NCBI GenBank assembly: GCA_900547585.1
Contig: URHD01000046.1
Span: 1 to 16,198 of the forward strand
Origin: an uncultured bacterium
GTDB taxonomy: Bacteria; Cyanobacteriota; Vampirovibrionia; Gastranaerophilales; Gastranaerophilaceae
Direction: 5' to 3'
Length of the DNA stretch: 16,198 bases
Part shown: piece by piece, positions 7,102 to 14,602 of the stretch
Numbering within the stretch: the first letter of the stretch is position 1
Layout: each line of letters starts with the position of its first letter
The notes under the pieces: generated by a model
Told to the model about the DNA's origin: nothing
Seen by the model: the letters and a program-made list of their open reading frames with translations, nothing else
Databases searched by the model: none
Program-made: the position numbers and the translations under genes

Positions 7102-7131
7102 ACACTTCGCAACAAAATTAAGTGTATTTTT
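7102..7131 (+). terminator. thyX: weak terminator-like hairpin after thyX
   Basis: ACACTT (7102-7107) pairs with AAGTGT (7120-7125) across a 12-nt loop, followed by ATTTTT. The stem is short and AT-rich. It overlaps and excludes the second hairpin at 7122-7154 (GTGTATTTTT with AAAAATACAC), so only one can form at a time. Confidence 0.3.
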
Positions 7132-7140
7132 CACAATAAT

Positions 7141-7169
7141 TTGTAAAAATACACAAATTATATTATAAT
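7141..7169 (+). promoter_or_regulatory. promoter for glyQ-permease operon
   Basis: A -35 box TTGTAA (7141-7146) is followed by 17 bp and a perfect -10 TATAAT (7164-7169). The predicted start is near 7176, giving a leader of about 50 nt. The -35 lies within the hairpin 7122-7154 and the -10 within the palindrome 7163-7190. Confidence 0.65.
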
Positions 7170-7190
7170 GTTAAGGCTGTAACATTATAA
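7163..7190. promoter_or_regulatory. palindromic operator-like site over the glyQ promoter
   Basis: There is a perfect 11-bp inverted repeat: TTATAATGTTA (7163-7173) and TAACATTATAA (7180-7190) with a 6-bp spacer. It covers the -10 box and the predicted transcription start, the classic place for a dimeric repressor. It could instead form a 5' hairpin in a transcript from further upstream. No regulator for it is identified. Confidence 0.5.
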
Positions 7191-7228
7191 CAGTTTTAGA
7201 GAGAGAAAAAACCAGCAGGAATGGAACT

Positions 7229-8104
7229 TTGGCACTAACATTTCAAGAATTAATTTTAAATTTATCAAAATTTTGGTCAGACTATGGCTGCATAATCCAG
7301 CAGCCTTATGATATTGAAAAAGGCGCAAGCACAATGAATCCGGCAACTTTTTTGCGTTCATTGGGGCCTGAACCGTGGAATACCGCGATGGTCGAACCTT
7401 GTAGACGCCCGACTGACGCCAGATACGGCGAAAACCCGAACAGACTGGGGCATTATTTTCAATATCAGGTTATTTTGAAACCGTCTCCGGACAATGCTCA
7501 GGAGCTTTACCTCAAAAGCCTTGAGGCAATGGGTATTGATTTGTCAAAACATGATGTAAGATTCGTCGAAGACAACTGGGAATCCCCGACGCTAGGCGCT
7601 GCCGGTGTTGGCTGGGAAGTCTGGCTTGACGGCATGGAAATTACGCAGTTTACGTATTTTCAGCAGGTCGGTGGGCTTGAAATCCGCCCTGTTGCGCTTG
7701 AATTGACCTACGGGCTCGAAAGAATCGCAATGTATCTTCAAAACGTCAACTCGGTTTTCGACGTTATGTGGAACAAAAACCTGAAATACGGCGAAATTTA
7801 CCTCCAAAACGAGATTGAACAGTCAAAATACAATTTTGAAGTGTCAGATGCGGCAAGATTGTTCAAATTATTTGATCTTTATCAGGAAGAAGTCGAAAAT
7901 TGTGTAAAAAATGAGCTTGTTCTTCCTGCGTATGATTATGTTTTAAAATGCTCGCATGATTTCAACCTGCTTGATGCCAGAGGCGTAATAAGCAAGGATG
8001 AAAGAATAAATTACATAAACAGGGTAAGAAGAATGGCGGCGATGGTCGCAAAATTATACGTTGAACAACGTGAAAAACTGGGATTCCCCCTTTTAAAGAA
8101 ATAG
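7229..8104 (+). CDS. glyQ: glycyl-tRNA synthetase alpha subunit
   Basis: This 291-residue protein matches bacterial GlyQ along its length: FQELILNLSKFW near the N-terminus, LGPEPWNTAMVEPCRRPTD (45-63) followed by ARYGENPNR, FVEDNWESPTLGAAGVGWEVW, QFTYFQQVGGLE and the class II motif 3 segment ELTYGLERIAMYL (158-170). With the beta subunit GlyS it charges tRNA-Gly. The start is TTG at 7229: no in-frame ATG exists in the family's N-terminal region, and AGGA lies 8 nt upstream. An ATG at 7221 in another frame reads only five codons before TAA. No glyS is adjacent; an amino-acid permease follows 18 nt after the stop. The lack of glyS next door is unusual but not unique. Confidence 0.97.
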   Translation: MALTFQELILNLSKFWSDYGCIIQQPYDIEKGASTMNPATFLRSLGPEPWNTAMVEPCRRPTDARYGENPNRLGHYFQYQVILKPSPDNAQELYLKSLEAMGIDLSKHDVRFVEDNWESPTLGAAGVGWEVWLDGMEITQFTYFQQVGGLEIRPVALELTYGLERIAMYLQNVNSVFDVMWNKNLKYGEIYLQNEIEQSKYNFEVSDAARLFKLFDLYQEEVENCVKNELVLPAYDYVLKCSHDFNLLDARGVISKDERINYINRVRRMAAMVAKLYVEQREKLGFPLLKK

Positions 8105-8122
8105 AAAATAAGGAAAAATTAC

Positions 8123-9748
8123 ATGCCCCACGAAAATGAAGTAACAGAAGCAGGTCTGGTCGAACATTTTGTTTCAAAATTATTAAAAACCAAAAATCCG
8201 GATGACATGATTGCAGATTCTAAAGAAACCGGATTGAATAAAACCCTCAACTGGGTGGATTTGATTATTCTGGGTATTGGTGCTGTTATCGGTGCCGGAA
8301 TTTTCTCAATGGTCGGCTCGGCTGTAGTCGGCACGAACGGACACCCTGGCGCGGGGCCTGCACTCATCATTTCAATGATAATTGCGGCAATCGCCTGCAT
8401 TTTCTCAGCGCTTTGTTATGCTGAATTTGCCTCCATGATACCGGTTTCCGGCGGGGTGTATACATATACTTTCGCAACAATGGGTGAATTAGCAGCATGG
8501 ATGGTCGGATGGGTTTTGATGCTACAATATACCATCGGAAACATCGCAGTAGCTTGCAGCTGGACGGGTTATCTGCTTCAGTTTTTGCGCGGATTTGAAC
8601 CTTATACAGCTCATCTTCCCGCGGCTTTGCAAACAATTTGCCACCATATAATGTATCCGCCGCTCTGGCTTGTGAGCGATTACGGCACGGCTTCGGCTGC
8701 ATATTTAAAAATGGGGCTCAATCCTGCCGAGCATATTCCGCATCTTTTCGGTATTATTCCCATTTCAATAAATGTTCCTGCGATTGGAATGATTTTGCTG
8801 GTTACGGCGATTCTTGTAAAAGGTATTTCCGAATCCAAAAACATGGCGGGAATAATGGTTGTTATTAAACTGCTCGTTATCGCACTGTTTATCGGCGTTG
8901 GGGCGTTCTATGTAAAACCCGGAAACTGGGTTCCTTTCATGCCTAATGGAATCGGCAGCGTACTTATCAGCGCATTTACGATTTTCTTTGCATACACAGG
9001 TTTTGACGCAATTTCAACAGCCGCAGAGGAAACCAAAAATCCGCAAAAAGACGTCCCGATTGGCATTATCGGCACACTTTTAGCCTGCACGGTTGTATAT
9101 ATCTTCGTTGCGCTGGTTTTAACGGGCGTTGTTAAGTGGGATATGATTAACATCCACGCACCTATTGCTCATGCAATGCAAATGACCGGACAAAACTGGG
9201 TTGCAGGGCTGATTTCAGTTGGTGCATTAACCGGTTTGACCTCGGTATTGCTGGTTATGCAGCTTGCCGCAACAAGAATCCTTTTTGCGATGGCACGTGA
9301 TAACTTTTTCCCGACAATATTGAAAAAAGTGCACCCTGTTTACAAAACTCCCCACGTAATCACCTGGCTCGTGGGCTCAGCAATGGTTATCGGGTGCTTG
9401 TTCCTTGATTTGAACCTCGCTGCACAGCTTTGCATTTTCAGCGTGTTCACATCGTTCATTATCGTTTGTATCGGGGTACTGATTTTAAGAAAAACCGACC
9501 CAACCCGCCACAGACCGTTCAAAGTACCGTTTTCACCGTTCTTTCCGGCAATGGGCATACTGCTTTGCGGTACATTGATGTGCGTTGCTATCGCAAGCAT
9601 GGGTAAAACAGCACTTCTGTTCCCATTATGGCTTATAATCGGGCTTTCGATTTATGCTTTCTACGGATACAAGAGAAACCGCAGAATTGAAGGCATTGAA
9701 GAACGCAGAAAAGCGAACAAAGAAGCCCGCGAAAAAGCGCAACTGTAA
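8123..9748 (+). CDS. APC-family amino-acid permease (cationic amino-acid transporter type)
   Basis: This 541-residue membrane protein has roughly 12-14 predicted helices. The first helix carries the APC substrate-site motif GIGAVIGAGIF (51-61). Then come ALCYAEFASMIPVSGGVYTY (97-116) and a FFAYTGFDAISTAAEETKNP segment mid-protein (helix 6 and the following loop), both typical of the SLC7/CAT and YfnA-like branch. A hydrophilic N-terminal tail of about 40 residues and a strongly charged C-terminal tail (about 520-541) face the cytoplasm by inference. It would import amino acids in symport with protons or by exchange; the substrate cannot be read from sequence. It is coupled to glyQ (18-nt gap, AAGGA before the ATG), which hints at, but does not prove, glycine or small neutral amino acids. 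Confidence 0.9.
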   Translation: MPHENEVTEAGLVEHFVSKLLKTKNPDDMIADSKETGLNKTLNWVDLIILGIGAVIGAGIFSMVGSAVVGTNGHPGAGPALIISMIIAAIACIFSALCYAEFASMIPVSGGVYTYTFATMGELAAWMVGWVLMLQYTIGNIAVACSWTGYLLQFLRGFEPYTAHLPAALQTICHHIMYPPLWLVSDYGTASAAYLKMGLNPAEHIPHLFGIIPISINVPAIGMILLVTAILVKGISESKNMAGIMVVIKLLVIALFIGVGAFYVKPGNWVPFMPNGIGSVLISAFTIFFAYTGFDAISTAAEETKNPQKDVPIGIIGTLLACTVVYIFVALVLTGVVKWDMINIHAPIAHAMQMTGQNWVAGLISVGALTGLTSVLLVMQLAATRILFAMARDNFFPTILKKVHPVYKTPHVITWLVGSAMVIGCLFLDLNLAAQLCIFSVFTSFIIVCIGVLILRKTDPTRHRPFKVPFSPFFPAMGILLCGTLMCVAIASMGKTALLFPLWLIIGLSIYAFYGYKRNRRIEGIEERRKANKEAREKAQL

Positions 9749-9766
9749 TATAACCCGATGGATGAC

Positions 9767-9785
9767 GTTGGGCTGAAAGCCCAAC
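9767..9785. repeat. family C small palindromic repeat, perfect copy
   Basis: A perfect 8-bp stem (GTTGGGCT with AGCCCAAC) closes on a GAA triloop and is followed by CTAC. It is almost the same as the hairpin at 3121-3139. It lies just after the permease stop and before the terminator at 9806-9841. Confidence 0.65.
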
Positions 9786-9805
9786 CTACTACGAAAACCA
9801 CAAAT

Positions 9806-9841
9806 AAACAAATAGCCGCCCAAACTGGCGGCTATTTGTTT
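9806..9841. terminator. bidirectional intrinsic terminator between permease and ahcY
   Basis: A perfect 15-bp stem (9806-9820 with 9827-9841) has a 6-nt loop. It has a GC-rich core (AGCCGCC with GGCGGCT) and A-rich/T-rich outer ends, so a U-run forms whichever strand is transcribed. It sits between two convergent genes and should end both. Confidence 0.85.
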
Positions 9842-9863
9842 GAATATTCAAAATATTACGGTT

Positions 9864-11138
9864 TTAAACCGTACCGGAATTCCAGCTGTGCAGGTATTCT
9901 TCCTGCTCAGGAGTCAGGGTATCGATTTTTATCCCCATCGCGTCGAGTTTGATTTTTGCAATCTCAACATCGACCTCATGAGGAAGCGTGTACATTTTGT
10001 TTTCGAGTTTACCCTGATTTTTAACGATATATTCCATTCCGAGCGCCTGATTTGCAAAACTCATGTCCATAACCGACGCCGGATGCCCTTCTGCTGCAAC
10101 AAGATTGACCAATCTGCCTTCAGCAAGAACATAAATCGATTTTCCGTTCTTGAGTTTGTATTCTTCAAGCGACGGGCGAATTTGTCTAATTTCGGTTGTT
10201 TCTTTTTTCAGTCCGTTAACGTTAACTTCAACATCAAAATGCCCTGCGTTGCATACAAAAGCGCCATCTTTCATCGTGAGCATGTGATGAACATCAACAA
10301 CATTCTTGTCGCCTGTGATAGAGATGAAAATATCGCCGATTTTTGCAGCTTCTGCAATAGGCATTACGCTGTAGCCCTCCATCGCCGCTTCCAGAGCTTT
10401 CAGGGGGTCAACTTCCGTAACAATAACGTTTGCACCGAGCCCTCTTGCCCTCATTGCAGCGCCTTTTCCGCACCAGCCATAGCCGCAAACGACAAATGTT
10501 TTGCCGGAAAGCAGAATATTGGTTGCGCGAATGATTCCGTCGATTGCACTTTGACCTGTGCCGTATCTGTTGTCGTAAAGGTGTTTTGTTAAGCTGTTAT
10601 TTACGCCGACAGCAGGGAATTTCAGGCTTCCATCAGCTTCCATTGCCTCAAGACGGATGATTCCGGTTGTAGTTTCTTCGGTTGAGCCGATAATATTTTC
10701 GATAAGTTCGGGTTTATTCTTGTGAATGGTTGCAACAAGGTCGCAGCCATCGTCAATAACGAGGTGGGGCTTGTGATTTAGCACTTCTTCAACATGTTTT
10801 GCGTAAGTTTCAGAAGATTCGCCAGCATAACCGAAAACAGGGATTCCCCAGTATTTTACGAGCGCCGCAGCAACATCATCCTGCGTTGAAAGCGGGTTAG
10901 AAGCCGCCAAAACTGCGTCAGCGCCGCCCTCTTTCATTGCAATACAAAGTGCAGCGGTTTCTTTTGTAACATGCACGCAAGCAGTCAATCGCAAACCCTT
11001 AAACGGCTGTTCTTTTTTGAATCTTGCTTTAATTCTTTCCAGAACCGGCATATCTTTCATTGCCCATTCAATATTATTTTTGCCCTGTTCCGCCAGAGCC
11101 ATATCTTTGACGTCGCATTTTATCGCTGTCATCGGCAT
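9864..11138 (-). CDS. ahcY: S-adenosylhomocysteinase
   Basis: This 424-residue enzyme hydrolyses S-adenosylhomocysteine to adenosine and homocysteine, clearing the product of SAM-dependent methylation. Substrate-domain motifs include ACVHVTKETAAL (53-64), SNPLSTQDDVAAAL (80-93), the DDGCDL loop (129-134) and EETTTG (155-160). The Lys185/Asp189/Asn190 catalytic cluster lies in LTKHLYDNRYGTGQS. The NAD-binding loop is GYGWCGKG (219-226). It is the short form ending in LHSWNSGTV, without the C-terminal Lys-Tyr tail (KPDHYRY type) of animal and many proteobacterial enzymes, as in archaeal, Thermotoga-like and I believe cyanobacterial proteins. The ATG at 11138 has AAGGAGAG just upstream. It is divergent from gpsA. 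Confidence 0.97.
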   Translation of the reverse strand: MPMTAIKCDVKDMALAEQGKNNIEWAMKDMPVLERIKARFKKEQPFKGLRLTACVHVTKETAALCIAMKEGGADAVLAASNPLSTQDDVAAALVKYWGIPVFGYAGESSETYAKHVEEVLNHKPHLVIDDGCDLVATIHKNKPELIENIIGSTEETTTGIIRLEAMEADGSLKFPAVGVNNSLTKHLYDNRYGTGQSAIDGIIRATNILLSGKTFVVCGYGWCGKGAAMRARGLGANVIVTEVDPLKALEAAMEGYSVMPIAEAAKIGDIFISITGDKNVVDVHHMLTMKDGAFVCNAGHFDVEVNVNGLKKETTEIRQIRPSLEEYKLKNGKSIYVLAEGRLVNLVAAEGHPASVMDMSFANQALGMEYIVKNQGKLENKMYTLPHEVDVEIAKIKLDAMGIKIDTLTPEQEEYLHSWNSGTV

Positions 11139-11179
11139 TTTTCTCTCCTTTTTACTTTGAAATCGGCTAATACACTACA

Positions 11180-11206
11180 ATTTTAGCATGAATTAACACG
11201 TGTAAA
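11180..11206 (-). promoter_or_regulatory. candidate promoter for ahcY
   Basis: On the minus strand, TTTACA (11201-11206) lies 15 bp before TAAAAT (11180-11185), the latter preceded by an extended TGC. The spacer is short, so the extended -10 probably does the work. The predicted leader is about 35 nt, too short for a SAH or SAM riboswitch, and none was seen. Confidence 0.45.
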
Positions 11207-11210
11207 GCTT

Positions 11211-11239
11211 TTTACAAATTTTCTTTAATAATTTATAAT
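11211..11239 (+). promoter_or_regulatory. promoter for gpsA
   Basis: TTTACA (11211-11216), 17 bp, then TATAAT (11234-11239): a near-perfect housekeeping promoter, 26 nt before the ATG. AAAAGAGG at 11251-11258 is the ribosome site. Confidence 0.75.
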
Positions 11240-11265
11240 AAATGAATCAGAAAAGAGGTTAATTT

Positions 11266-12267
11266 ATGAAACTTACTGTATTAGGTGCGGGCTGCTGGGG
11301 ACTTACGCTGACGTGGCTTTTGACCAACAATTTTGAAAAAGTTACTGTATGGGGACGTGATGTAGATATTTCTGACGAACTCAGAACGAAAAAATCAGTA
11401 AAAAAGCCCATCGAAATCCAATTGCAGGACAAAGTCGAAGTCACCTCAGACCTTGAGAACGCTGTTTCAGACGCTGACATCATTCTGCTTGTTGTTGCCA
11501 CTTCCGGAATCCGTGAAGTTTGCAAAAATCTTGCAAAACTTAACAACGGCAGCGGCTTAAAAAAGAACCAGATTCTCGTAAACACCTCAAAAGGGCTCGA
11601 ATTACCCTCTTTGATGAGGATGAGCGAGGTTATGAAAGAAGAACTGCCTGATGCGAACATCGCAATTCTTTCCGGCCCGACCTTAGCCAGAGAAGTGCTC
11701 GCCGGCTGCCCCACAGCGGCTTCTGTAGCCTGCGAAAACATGGAAATCGCCCAATATGTGCAGGAAAAATTGACGGTTCCGTCAAAATTCCGCCTTTACA
11801 CGAACGATGACGTAATCGGAGTGGAGCTGGGCGGCAGTTTAAAGAACGTTATCGCCATTGCGTCAGGGTTTGCGGGTGCTTTGCACCTCGGCGACAACTG
11901 CAAAGGCGCACTTTTGACCCGCGGAATGGCAGAAATCGTCAGAATCAGCGTTGCTCTGGGCGCAAAACCAGCTACTTTGTACGGTTTGTCCGGTATGGGC
12001 GATTTGATTGCAACCTGCTCAAGCCCGTTGTCCAGAAATTACACGGTTGGTTCGATGATTGGCAAGGGTAAAAAAATTAACGACATTTTGAGCGAGCTGG
12101 GCTCGGTTGCCGAGGGCGTGAAAACATCTAAAGCTGTTTGTGAGCTGGCAAAGAAGCTTAATCTTGAAGTCCCGGTTTCTTCGGCAATTTATGAAGCCGT
12201 TTACACGGAAATCACGCCGCAGGAAGTTCTGGACAAGCTCATGAACAGGAAATTGAAACAGGAATAA
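11266..12267 (+). CDS. gpsA: NAD(P)H-dependent glycerol-3-phosphate dehydrogenase
   Basis: This 333-residue protein has the normal GpsA length. The N-terminal Rossmann fold begins VLGAGCWG (5-12). NTSKGLE (107-113) and the substrate loop ILSGPTLAREV (134-144) follow. The helical domain has GVELGGSLKNVIAIASG (185-201; catalytic Lys193) and LYGLSGMGDLIATCSSPLSRN (239-259). It reduces dihydroxyacetone phosphate to sn-glycerol-3-phosphate for phospholipid synthesis. The usual SWG after GAG is CWG here, which should not affect cofactor binding. It has its own strong promoter and is monocistronic, with the convergent lipM-like gene on the other side. A GC-rich palindrome begins 10 nt after its stop. 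Confidence 0.97.
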   Translation: MKLTVLGAGCWGLTLTWLLTNNFEKVTVWGRDVDISDELRTKKSVKKPIEIQLQDKVEVTSDLENAVSDADIILLVVATSGIREVCKNLAKLNNGSGLKKNQILVNTSKGLELPSLMRMSEVMKEELPDANIAILSGPTLAREVLAGCPTAASVACENMEIAQYVQEKLTVPSKFRLYTNDDVIGVELGGSLKNVIAIASGFAGALHLGDNCKGALLTRGMAEIVRISVALGAKPATLYGLSGMGDLIATCSSPLSRNYTVGSMIGKGKKINDILSELGSVAEGVKTSKAVCELAKKLNLEVPVSSAIYEAVYTEITPQEVLDKLMNRKLKQE

Positions 12268-12276
12268 ACAATTTCT

Positions 12277-12309
12277 CCCTCTCCCCGGGGGATAGGGTCG
12301 GGGTGAGGG
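12277..12309. repeat. GC-rich imperfect palindrome downstream of gpsA
   Basis: CCCTCTCCCC (12277-12286) pairs with GGGGTGAGGG (12300-12309) with one T-T mismatch. This resembles a CCCTC...GAGGG palindrome that I recall between genes in many unrelated bacteria. It may help stop transcription, but no T-run follows. Confidence 0.5.
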
Positions 12310-12339
12310 GTCAACCGGCCGGCTATTTTGTGATTTTGT

Positions 12340-12464
12340 GCACAAACCGCGGTATTTTTCTTTTCCGTTCCGATTCCTCCGGCCGCTCCACGTTAATTTT
12401 ATTTTTTATAGCTTTTTGAGGCCTCCTCCATAGTCACTGCAAAGAAAAATACCACGGTTTGTGC
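12340..12464. repeat. family B structured repeat, copy 1
   Basis: The 24-bp outer arms (12340-12363 and 12441-12464) pair with one mismatch (C12350 with A12454). The interior begins CCGTTCCGATTCCTCCGG (12365-12382) and ends CCTCCTCCATAGTCACTGC (12422-12440). Just inside these, GGCC (12381-12384) can pair with GGCC (12420-12423) around an AT-rich terminal loop. The conserved inner segments match the copies at 16058-16183 and, inverted, 14603-14713. It occupies the gap between convergent gpsA and the lipM-like gene. Confidence 0.8.
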
Positions 12465-12498
12465 TTTTCAGGTTTTTTGGGTGGAGGAAATGGACATT

Positions 12499-13200
12499 TT
12501 AAATTTTTGAGGGGATGAAATCAAGATTGAATTTGGTTTCAAAAGCTCTTTTCAGCACCCTGCAAAGGTCTTCGCAGGTGATTTCGGATGAAATTTTTTT
12601 TAAGGTGATAATCCTATCCTCACGCGGTTCTTCGCCGAAAATTCGCGCTATCTTTTCCGGCTCGTAACCCAAAAGTATCGACCCGTGCTGCAAAATGCAG
12701 CCCTCTTTTCTGAATTGCGCAGAACCGACAAGCTTTTTGCCCTCAAAACTCAAATCCGCCCCCGTTGAAAGCGACATGCAATACTCAAACCTCGTGCCGG
12801 AAGCTTGCTTTGGCTTTTCTTCGGGAAACGACGCGTTTATCCCGAGTTTTTGAAAACCATTTATCAACGCAGCGGAAATTTCTTTGTAAGATTGTATGAC
12901 AGAAGCGCCGTTTTCAAGAAAATCCGCACGGCACGTGAAAGAATAGGTCAATTCGTTGTCGTGCAAAAGCGCCCTGCCTCCTGTGAGCCGCCGGACGATG
13001 GTGATTTCGTGTTTTTTACAAAAATCCGCATCAACATGCGAAAAATCCTGATTCCGACCGAGTGAAACGCATGCCGGCGACCATCCGTAAAATCGTAAAG
13101 CCGGAATGCCCGTTTTTATAGTATTTTCGAGCATTTGCGCATCAAAATCCATGTTAAAACGCCCGTCATGGACGGCAAAAGGTACAAAAACAGCCTCCAT
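12499..13200 (-). CDS. lipM: octanoyltransferase LipM-like (lipoate ligase/LplA fold)
   Basis: This 233-residue protein of the BPL/LplA/LipB fold has RFYGWSPACVSLG (36-48), the lipoyl loop RRLTGGRALLH (70-80), ELTYSF, then Cys141 followed by GKKLVGSAQFRKEG (154-167, Lys156) and LQHGSILLG. Cys141 aligns with the acyl-carrying cysteine of Bacillus LipM, which sits about a dozen residues before the GKKxxGSAQ motif; true LplA ligases lack it. It would move octanoyl groups from acyl carrier protein to a lipoyl-domain protein such as GcvH. The C-terminus is shorter than Bacillus LipM (about 278 residues). The ATG shares one base with the nnrD stop (TGATG). A lipoate ligase role remains possible. 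Confidence 0.8.
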   Translation of the reverse strand: MEAVFVPFAVHDGRFNMDFDAQMLENTIKTGIPALRFYGWSPACVSLGRNQDFSHVDADFCKKHEITIVRRLTGGRALLHDNELTYSFTCRADFLENGASVIQSYKEISAALINGFQKLGINASFPEEKPKQASGTRFEYCMSLSTGADLSFEGKKLVGSAQFRKEGCILQHGSILLGYEPEKIARIFGEEPREDRIITLKKISSEITCEDLCRVLKRAFETKFNLDFIPSKI

Positions 13201-14075
13201 CAGCCGAGAATCCTCTTGAACGCTTCAGGGATTGCGTCAATAACGTCCTGTGCAAGAACGCAGTACTCGGTCAGGCTTTCAGCAGCAATTTCTCCGCAGA
13301 GCCCGTGCAAATAAACGCCCGCAATCGCCGCATTTTCGCAGGAAAGCCCCTGTGCAAGAAATCCTGAAATTATTCCGGTCAAAACGTCGCCGCTGCCTGC
13401 TTTTGCAAGCGCCGAGCTGCCTGTTGTGTTTTCAAAAAACCTGAAATCCTTTGTGCAGACGATTGTGCCGCTTCCCTTTAAAACTACCGTGCATCCAAAT
13501 TTTTCAGCAGCTTTTCGGGCCGCATTTTCGCGGTTTTCTTGAATTTCTTCAACAGAAATTCCGAGCAGCCTCGACATTTCCTTTGGATGAGGCGTTATTA
13601 TTGAATTTGGCGGGATTTTTGTGATTTTTGAGTCCGCCATCGCATTCAATGCGTCAGCGTCAAGCACCACAGGCGTTTCAAGGTTTTTCATAAAGCCGAG
13701 TGCTTCATTTACGAACGCAAAAACCGCCGGATTGTCCGAAAGCCCCGGTCCCATTGCGATTACGTTGTATTTTTCTAGAAAAGGCTTGATTTCCGGAAAC
13801 GAATCGCTTGCAATGCACTGTTTATAAGAATCGCGGAGCTTAAAAAAGGTCAAATTCGGTGTCAGAGCGGAAATATTGTTGATTACGGTTTCAATGGTGG
13901 CAAGGGAAACAAGCCCCGCGCCTGTTTTCAAGGCAGAAACTGCGCTCAAATACGCCGCACCCTGATAATTCAAGCTTCCGGCAACCGTTAAAATCCGCCC
14001 GAATGTGCCTTTATTCGAGTCTTTCGGGCGCTCTGGAAGCAAATATTTTACCGTATTTTTTTCAATCAAATCCAT
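13200..14075 (-). CDS. nnrD: ADP/ATP-dependent (S)-NAD(P)H-hydrate dehydratase
   Basis: This 291-residue ribokinase-fold protein corresponds to the C-terminal half of YjeF. Motifs include KGTFGRILTVAGS (22-34), VIAMGPGLS (105-113), VVLDADALNA (136-145), ITPHPKEMSRLLG (160-172), VVLKGSGT (197-204) and the catalytic AGSGDVLTGIISGFLAQG (226-243, Asp230). It dehydrates NADHX and NADPHX, hydrated damage products of the cofactors, using ADP or ATP. In many bacteria it is fused to the NnrE epimerase; here it stands alone at domain length, so the epimerase must be elsewhere or absent. It overlaps trmL by 14 nt and the lipM-like gene by 1 nt, so the three are translated from one message. Confidence 0.93.
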   Translation of the reverse strand: MDLIEKNTVKYLLPERPKDSNKGTFGRILTVAGSLNYQGAAYLSAVSALKTGAGLVSLATIETVINNISALTPNLTFFKLRDSYKQCIASDSFPEIKPFLEKYNVIAMGPGLSDNPAVFAFVNEALGFMKNLETPVVLDADALNAMADSKITKIPPNSIITPHPKEMSRLLGISVEEIQENRENAARKAAEKFGCTVVLKGSGTIVCTKDFRFFENTTGSSALAKAGSGDVLTGIISGFLAQGLSCENAAIAGVYLHGLCGEIAAESLTEYCVLAQDVIDAIPEAFKRILG

Positions 14076-14529
14076 TTTGCCTCAATGCCTCATAAACTAC
14101 TATTGCCGCGGAATTCGAGAGATTAAGGCTTCTTTGTCCCTCTTGCATGGGGATAGTTATTGAGTGAGAGCCCTTTGAAAACAACAAATCCTCGGGCAAA
14201 CCGCGTGTTTCCGGCCCGAAAACCAGAAAATCGCCGTTTTTGAACTGAATATCAGTATAAATGTTGTTTGTTTTGGTGGTCAGGTAATAAAAATCGCTAT
14301 CCGGAAACTCCGCCCACAAATCCTCAAGTTTTTCGACCCTTTTTATATTTACGGAATCCCAATAATCAAGTCCGGCACGTTTTAAATGGCGGCTGTCGAT
14401 TGAAAATCCGAGTTTACCCACAAGAAAAACATCGCAATTTGTACAGGCAGCTAGCCGGACGATATTTCCTGTATTTTGCGGGATTTCCGGCTCATAAAGG
14501 ACTATGTTTAATTTTGTTTTGATGTTCAT
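14062..14529 (-). CDS. trmL: tRNA (cytidine/uridine-2'-O)-methyltransferase TrmL (SPOUT)
   Basis: This 155-residue SPOUT enzyme starts NIKTKLNIVLYEPEIPQNTG, then RLAACTNC. Conserved family segments are HLKRAGLDYWD, FGPETRGLP and IPMQEGQRSLNLSNSAAIVVYEALRQ, the last forming the SAM-binding knot. The family methylates the ribose of wobble base 34 in certain tRNA-Leu species. I use the ATG at 14529; the longer reading from a GTG at 14547 would run through the predicted -10 box, and the E. coli homologue also begins just before LNIVLYEPEIP. No Shine-Dalgarno is present and the promoter predicts a start about 2 nt before the ATG, so the message may be leaderless. It overlaps nnrD by 14 nt. Confidence 0.92.
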   Translation of the reverse strand: MNIKTKLNIVLYEPEIPQNTGNIVRLAACTNCDVFLVGKLGFSIDSRHLKRAGLDYWDSVNIKRVEKLEDLWAEFPDSDFYYLTTKTNNIYTDIQFKNGDFLVFGPETRGLPEDLLFSKGSHSITIPMQEGQRSLNLSNSAAIVVYEALRQNGFD

Positions 14530-14537
14530 TTGTGTTG

Positions 14538-14566
14538 ATTTTAGCACATTTTTACAATTGAACCAA
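14538..14566 (-). promoter_or_regulatory. promoter for trmL operon, overlapping its 5' end
   Basis: On the minus strand: TTGGTT (14561-14566), 17 bp, then TAAAAT (14538-14543) with an extended TGC. The end of the -10 is only 8 nt before the trmL ATG, predicting a leaderless or nearly leaderless transcript. Confidence 0.55.
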
Positions 14567-14602
14567 CCCGAAAAGGTAAATTTTATCGTTTTTGTGCCGG
14601 GG

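Noticed and set aside
7067..7228. T-box riboswitch upstream of glyQ
   Set aside because: No T-box core sequence, no specifier stem and a predicted leader of only about 50 nt; two plain inverted repeats are seen instead.
9840..10592. 250-codon plus-strand frame opposite ahcY
   Set aside because: Antisense to a highly conserved ahcY and rich in Phe, Cys and Asn as expected for a mirrored frame; it also begins within the terminator region.
11139..11265. SAM or SAH riboswitch upstream of ahcY
   Set aside because: The predicted leader is only about 35 nt and has no stem-loops matching known SAM or SAH aptamers.
14530..14547. GTG at 14547 as the trmL start
   Set aside because: The extra six codons coincide with the predicted -10 box, and the family N-terminus aligns with the ATG at 14529.
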